Below, piece by piece: positions 14,142-14,590 of a DNA stretch of 14,590 nt. Made by a program: the position numbers and the translations under genes. The notes below the pieces were generated by a model. That model was not told the DNA's origin. It was given only the letters and a program-made list of their open reading frames with translations, and did not search any database. The first letter of the stretch is position 1; each line of letters begins with the position of its first letter. Origin of the DNA: Syntrophomonas_B sp035447945. GTDB lineage: Bacteria; Bacillota; Syntrophomonadia; Syntrophomonadales; Syntrophomonadaceae. Location of the stretch: contig DAOTHZ010000053.1 in NCBI GenBank assembly GCA_035447945.1, positions 1-14,590 of the forward strand. Reading direction: 5' to 3'.

Positions 14142-14418
14142 ACGAAAGAATACCACCCGGCCAAAAAGGCCGGAAGATGTATTTATCTTTACCCGGGCTC
14201 CGGGAGAAAGCAAAAGGATGATTTATAAATCATCCAGATATCCTGCCAGGCATTCATCTTATTTTGCGACCAAATTCGAAGTGACCAATGCAATCGATCC
14301 GTATCTGGCCAACAACTTTGCCAGAAAGCTACAGATTATATGGCAAGCCCCAGCCCCGCCATCGGTGGTGCCATCGTCGGACTTTGAATATTTATTGATA
14401 CACACCCAATAAAATCAG
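14142..14418. other. Intergenic stretch with hairpins and no convincing gene
   Basis: Between the last operon gene and the terminator I see no recognisable gene. It contains a CCGGCC-AAAAA-GGCCGG hairpin (14157-14173), CCCGG-GCT-CCGGG (14192-14204), and a perfect 20-base palindrome (14216-14235). An open frame of 64 codons from ATG 14219 has no good ribosome-binding site and no familiar motif; it could be a gene remnant. Confidence 0.5.
14216..14235. repeat. Perfect 20-base palindrome
   Basis: GGATGATTTATAAATCATCC reads the same on both strands with no spacer. It stands alone in the intergenic stretch. Without a U-run after it, it is not an obvious terminator; a protein-binding site or RNA-processing element is possible. 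Confidence 0.6.
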
Positions 14419-14450
14419 AAAGCCGGTCTTTTTTAGACCGGCTTTTATTT
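14419..14450. terminator. Strong terminator at the end of the fix operon, bidirectional
   Basis: AAAGCCGGTCT (14419-14429) pairs perfectly with AGACCGGCTTT (14435-14445) around five Ts, followed by a T-rich tail. In the reverse direction the same stem is followed by CTGATTTTATT, so it can also stop leftward transcription from the tRNA at the right edge. Confidence 0.9.
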
Positions 14451-14535
14451 AAAGGGCTGCCGAATGAATGGATTTGATAATATACCAGATTCAAATTTAT
14501 TACTTTCGCTCCACCGGAAGTGCTGATTTTACTAA

Positions 14536-14579
14536 TGGTACGCCCGAGAGGAATCGAACCTCCGCACCCGGCTCCGGAG
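14536..14579 (-). tRNA. 3' half of a tRNA-Arg (anticodon CCG), incomplete
   Basis: Read on the minus strand: anticodon loop CTCCGGA (14573-14579, U33 then anticodon CCG), 3' anticodon stem GCCGG, 4-base variable loop GTGC, T stem GGAGG/CCTCT with loop TTCGATT, acceptor strand CGGGCGT, discriminator A and encoded CCA (14536-14538). All fit a bacterial tRNA-Arg. The 11 bases before the anticodon loop that are inside the window (14580-14590) do not fit: only the three outer anticodon-stem pairs form, the two next to the loop fail, and the expected D-stem GAGC is absent. So this is either an att-site fragment, a broken gene, or an assembly join. The rest of the gene would lie beyond the window. 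Confidence 0.65.
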
Positions 14580-14590
14580 TACGGGTAAAC

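Noticed and set aside
14077..14412. Open frame of 111 codons overlapping the end of the PaaG-like gene
   Set aside because: Its first 21 codons lie inside the crotonase gene in another frame, it has no ribosome-binding site, and the translation shows no motif. The part after 14219 could be a remnant but cannot be supported as a gene.
14536..14590. A complete class II tRNA (Leu, Ser or SeC) with a long variable arm
   Set aside because: The only possible variable arm, ACCCG/CGGGT, would need an 11-base loop, and the tRNA-Arg reading gives a proper 7-base anticodon loop with U33, a standard T arm and a standard acceptor strand.
1..14590. CRISPR arrays, insertion sequences or transposase genes
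   Set aside because: I see no regularly spaced direct repeats, no transposase motifs and no terminal inverted repeats flanking a gene in the window.

Overview
The window looks like a chromosomal stretch of an anaerobic, spore-lineage Firmicute (Clostridia or Negativicutes type). This is inferred from strong AGGAGG ribosome-binding sites, TTG and GTG starts, moderate GC, a copper-amine-oxidase-stalk surface protein and a complete FixABCX set under sigma-54 control. The species cannot be named from the sequence alone.

Left part (1-6329), a mixed neighbourhood: the 3' end of a PLP aminotransferase; a secreted acidic repeat protein with a copper-amine-oxidase-like stalk domain; a divergent crotonase-family protein followed by a strong terminator; a universal stress protein (minus strand); an unrecognised internally repeated 195-residue protein with an elaborate AT-rich upstream region; a second crotonase on the minus strand whose acidic residues match dienoyl-CoA isomerases; a membrane-anchored HtrA-like protease without PDZ; and an Ogt-type DNA alkyltransferase whose stop codon interlocks with that of the protease.

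Right part (6376-14450), the coherent system: a 646-residue sigma-54 activator (GAF, probable PAS, AAA+, Fis helix-turn-helix) reads left. It faces a rightward operon of fixA, fixB, fixC, fixX, an acyl-CoA dehydrogenase and a PaaG-like crotonase. The 392-base gap between them holds a textbook -24/-12 promoter, a palindrome at enhancer distance, and a sigma-A promoter for the activator. FixAB is an electron-transfer flavoprotein, FixC an ETF-quinone-oxidoreductase-like flavoprotein, and FixX an eight-cysteine ferredoxin. Together they can link an acyl-CoA/enoyl-CoA couple to NADH, quinone and low-potential ferredoxin. FixA and FixC resemble the E. coli carnitine-associated proteins, and the dehydrogenase has CaiA-like and isovaleryl-CoA-dehydrogenase-like features (catalytic Glu apparently moved to helix G). 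No CoA-transferase or CoA-ligase is present, so the substrate is not identified. The operon ends at a strong terminator.

At the far right edge (14536-14579, minus strand) is the 3' half of a tRNA-Arg(CCG), from anticodon loop to CCA. The bases before the anticodon loop do not complete a tRNA, which suggests an integration (att) scar with a mobile element beginning just beyond the window.
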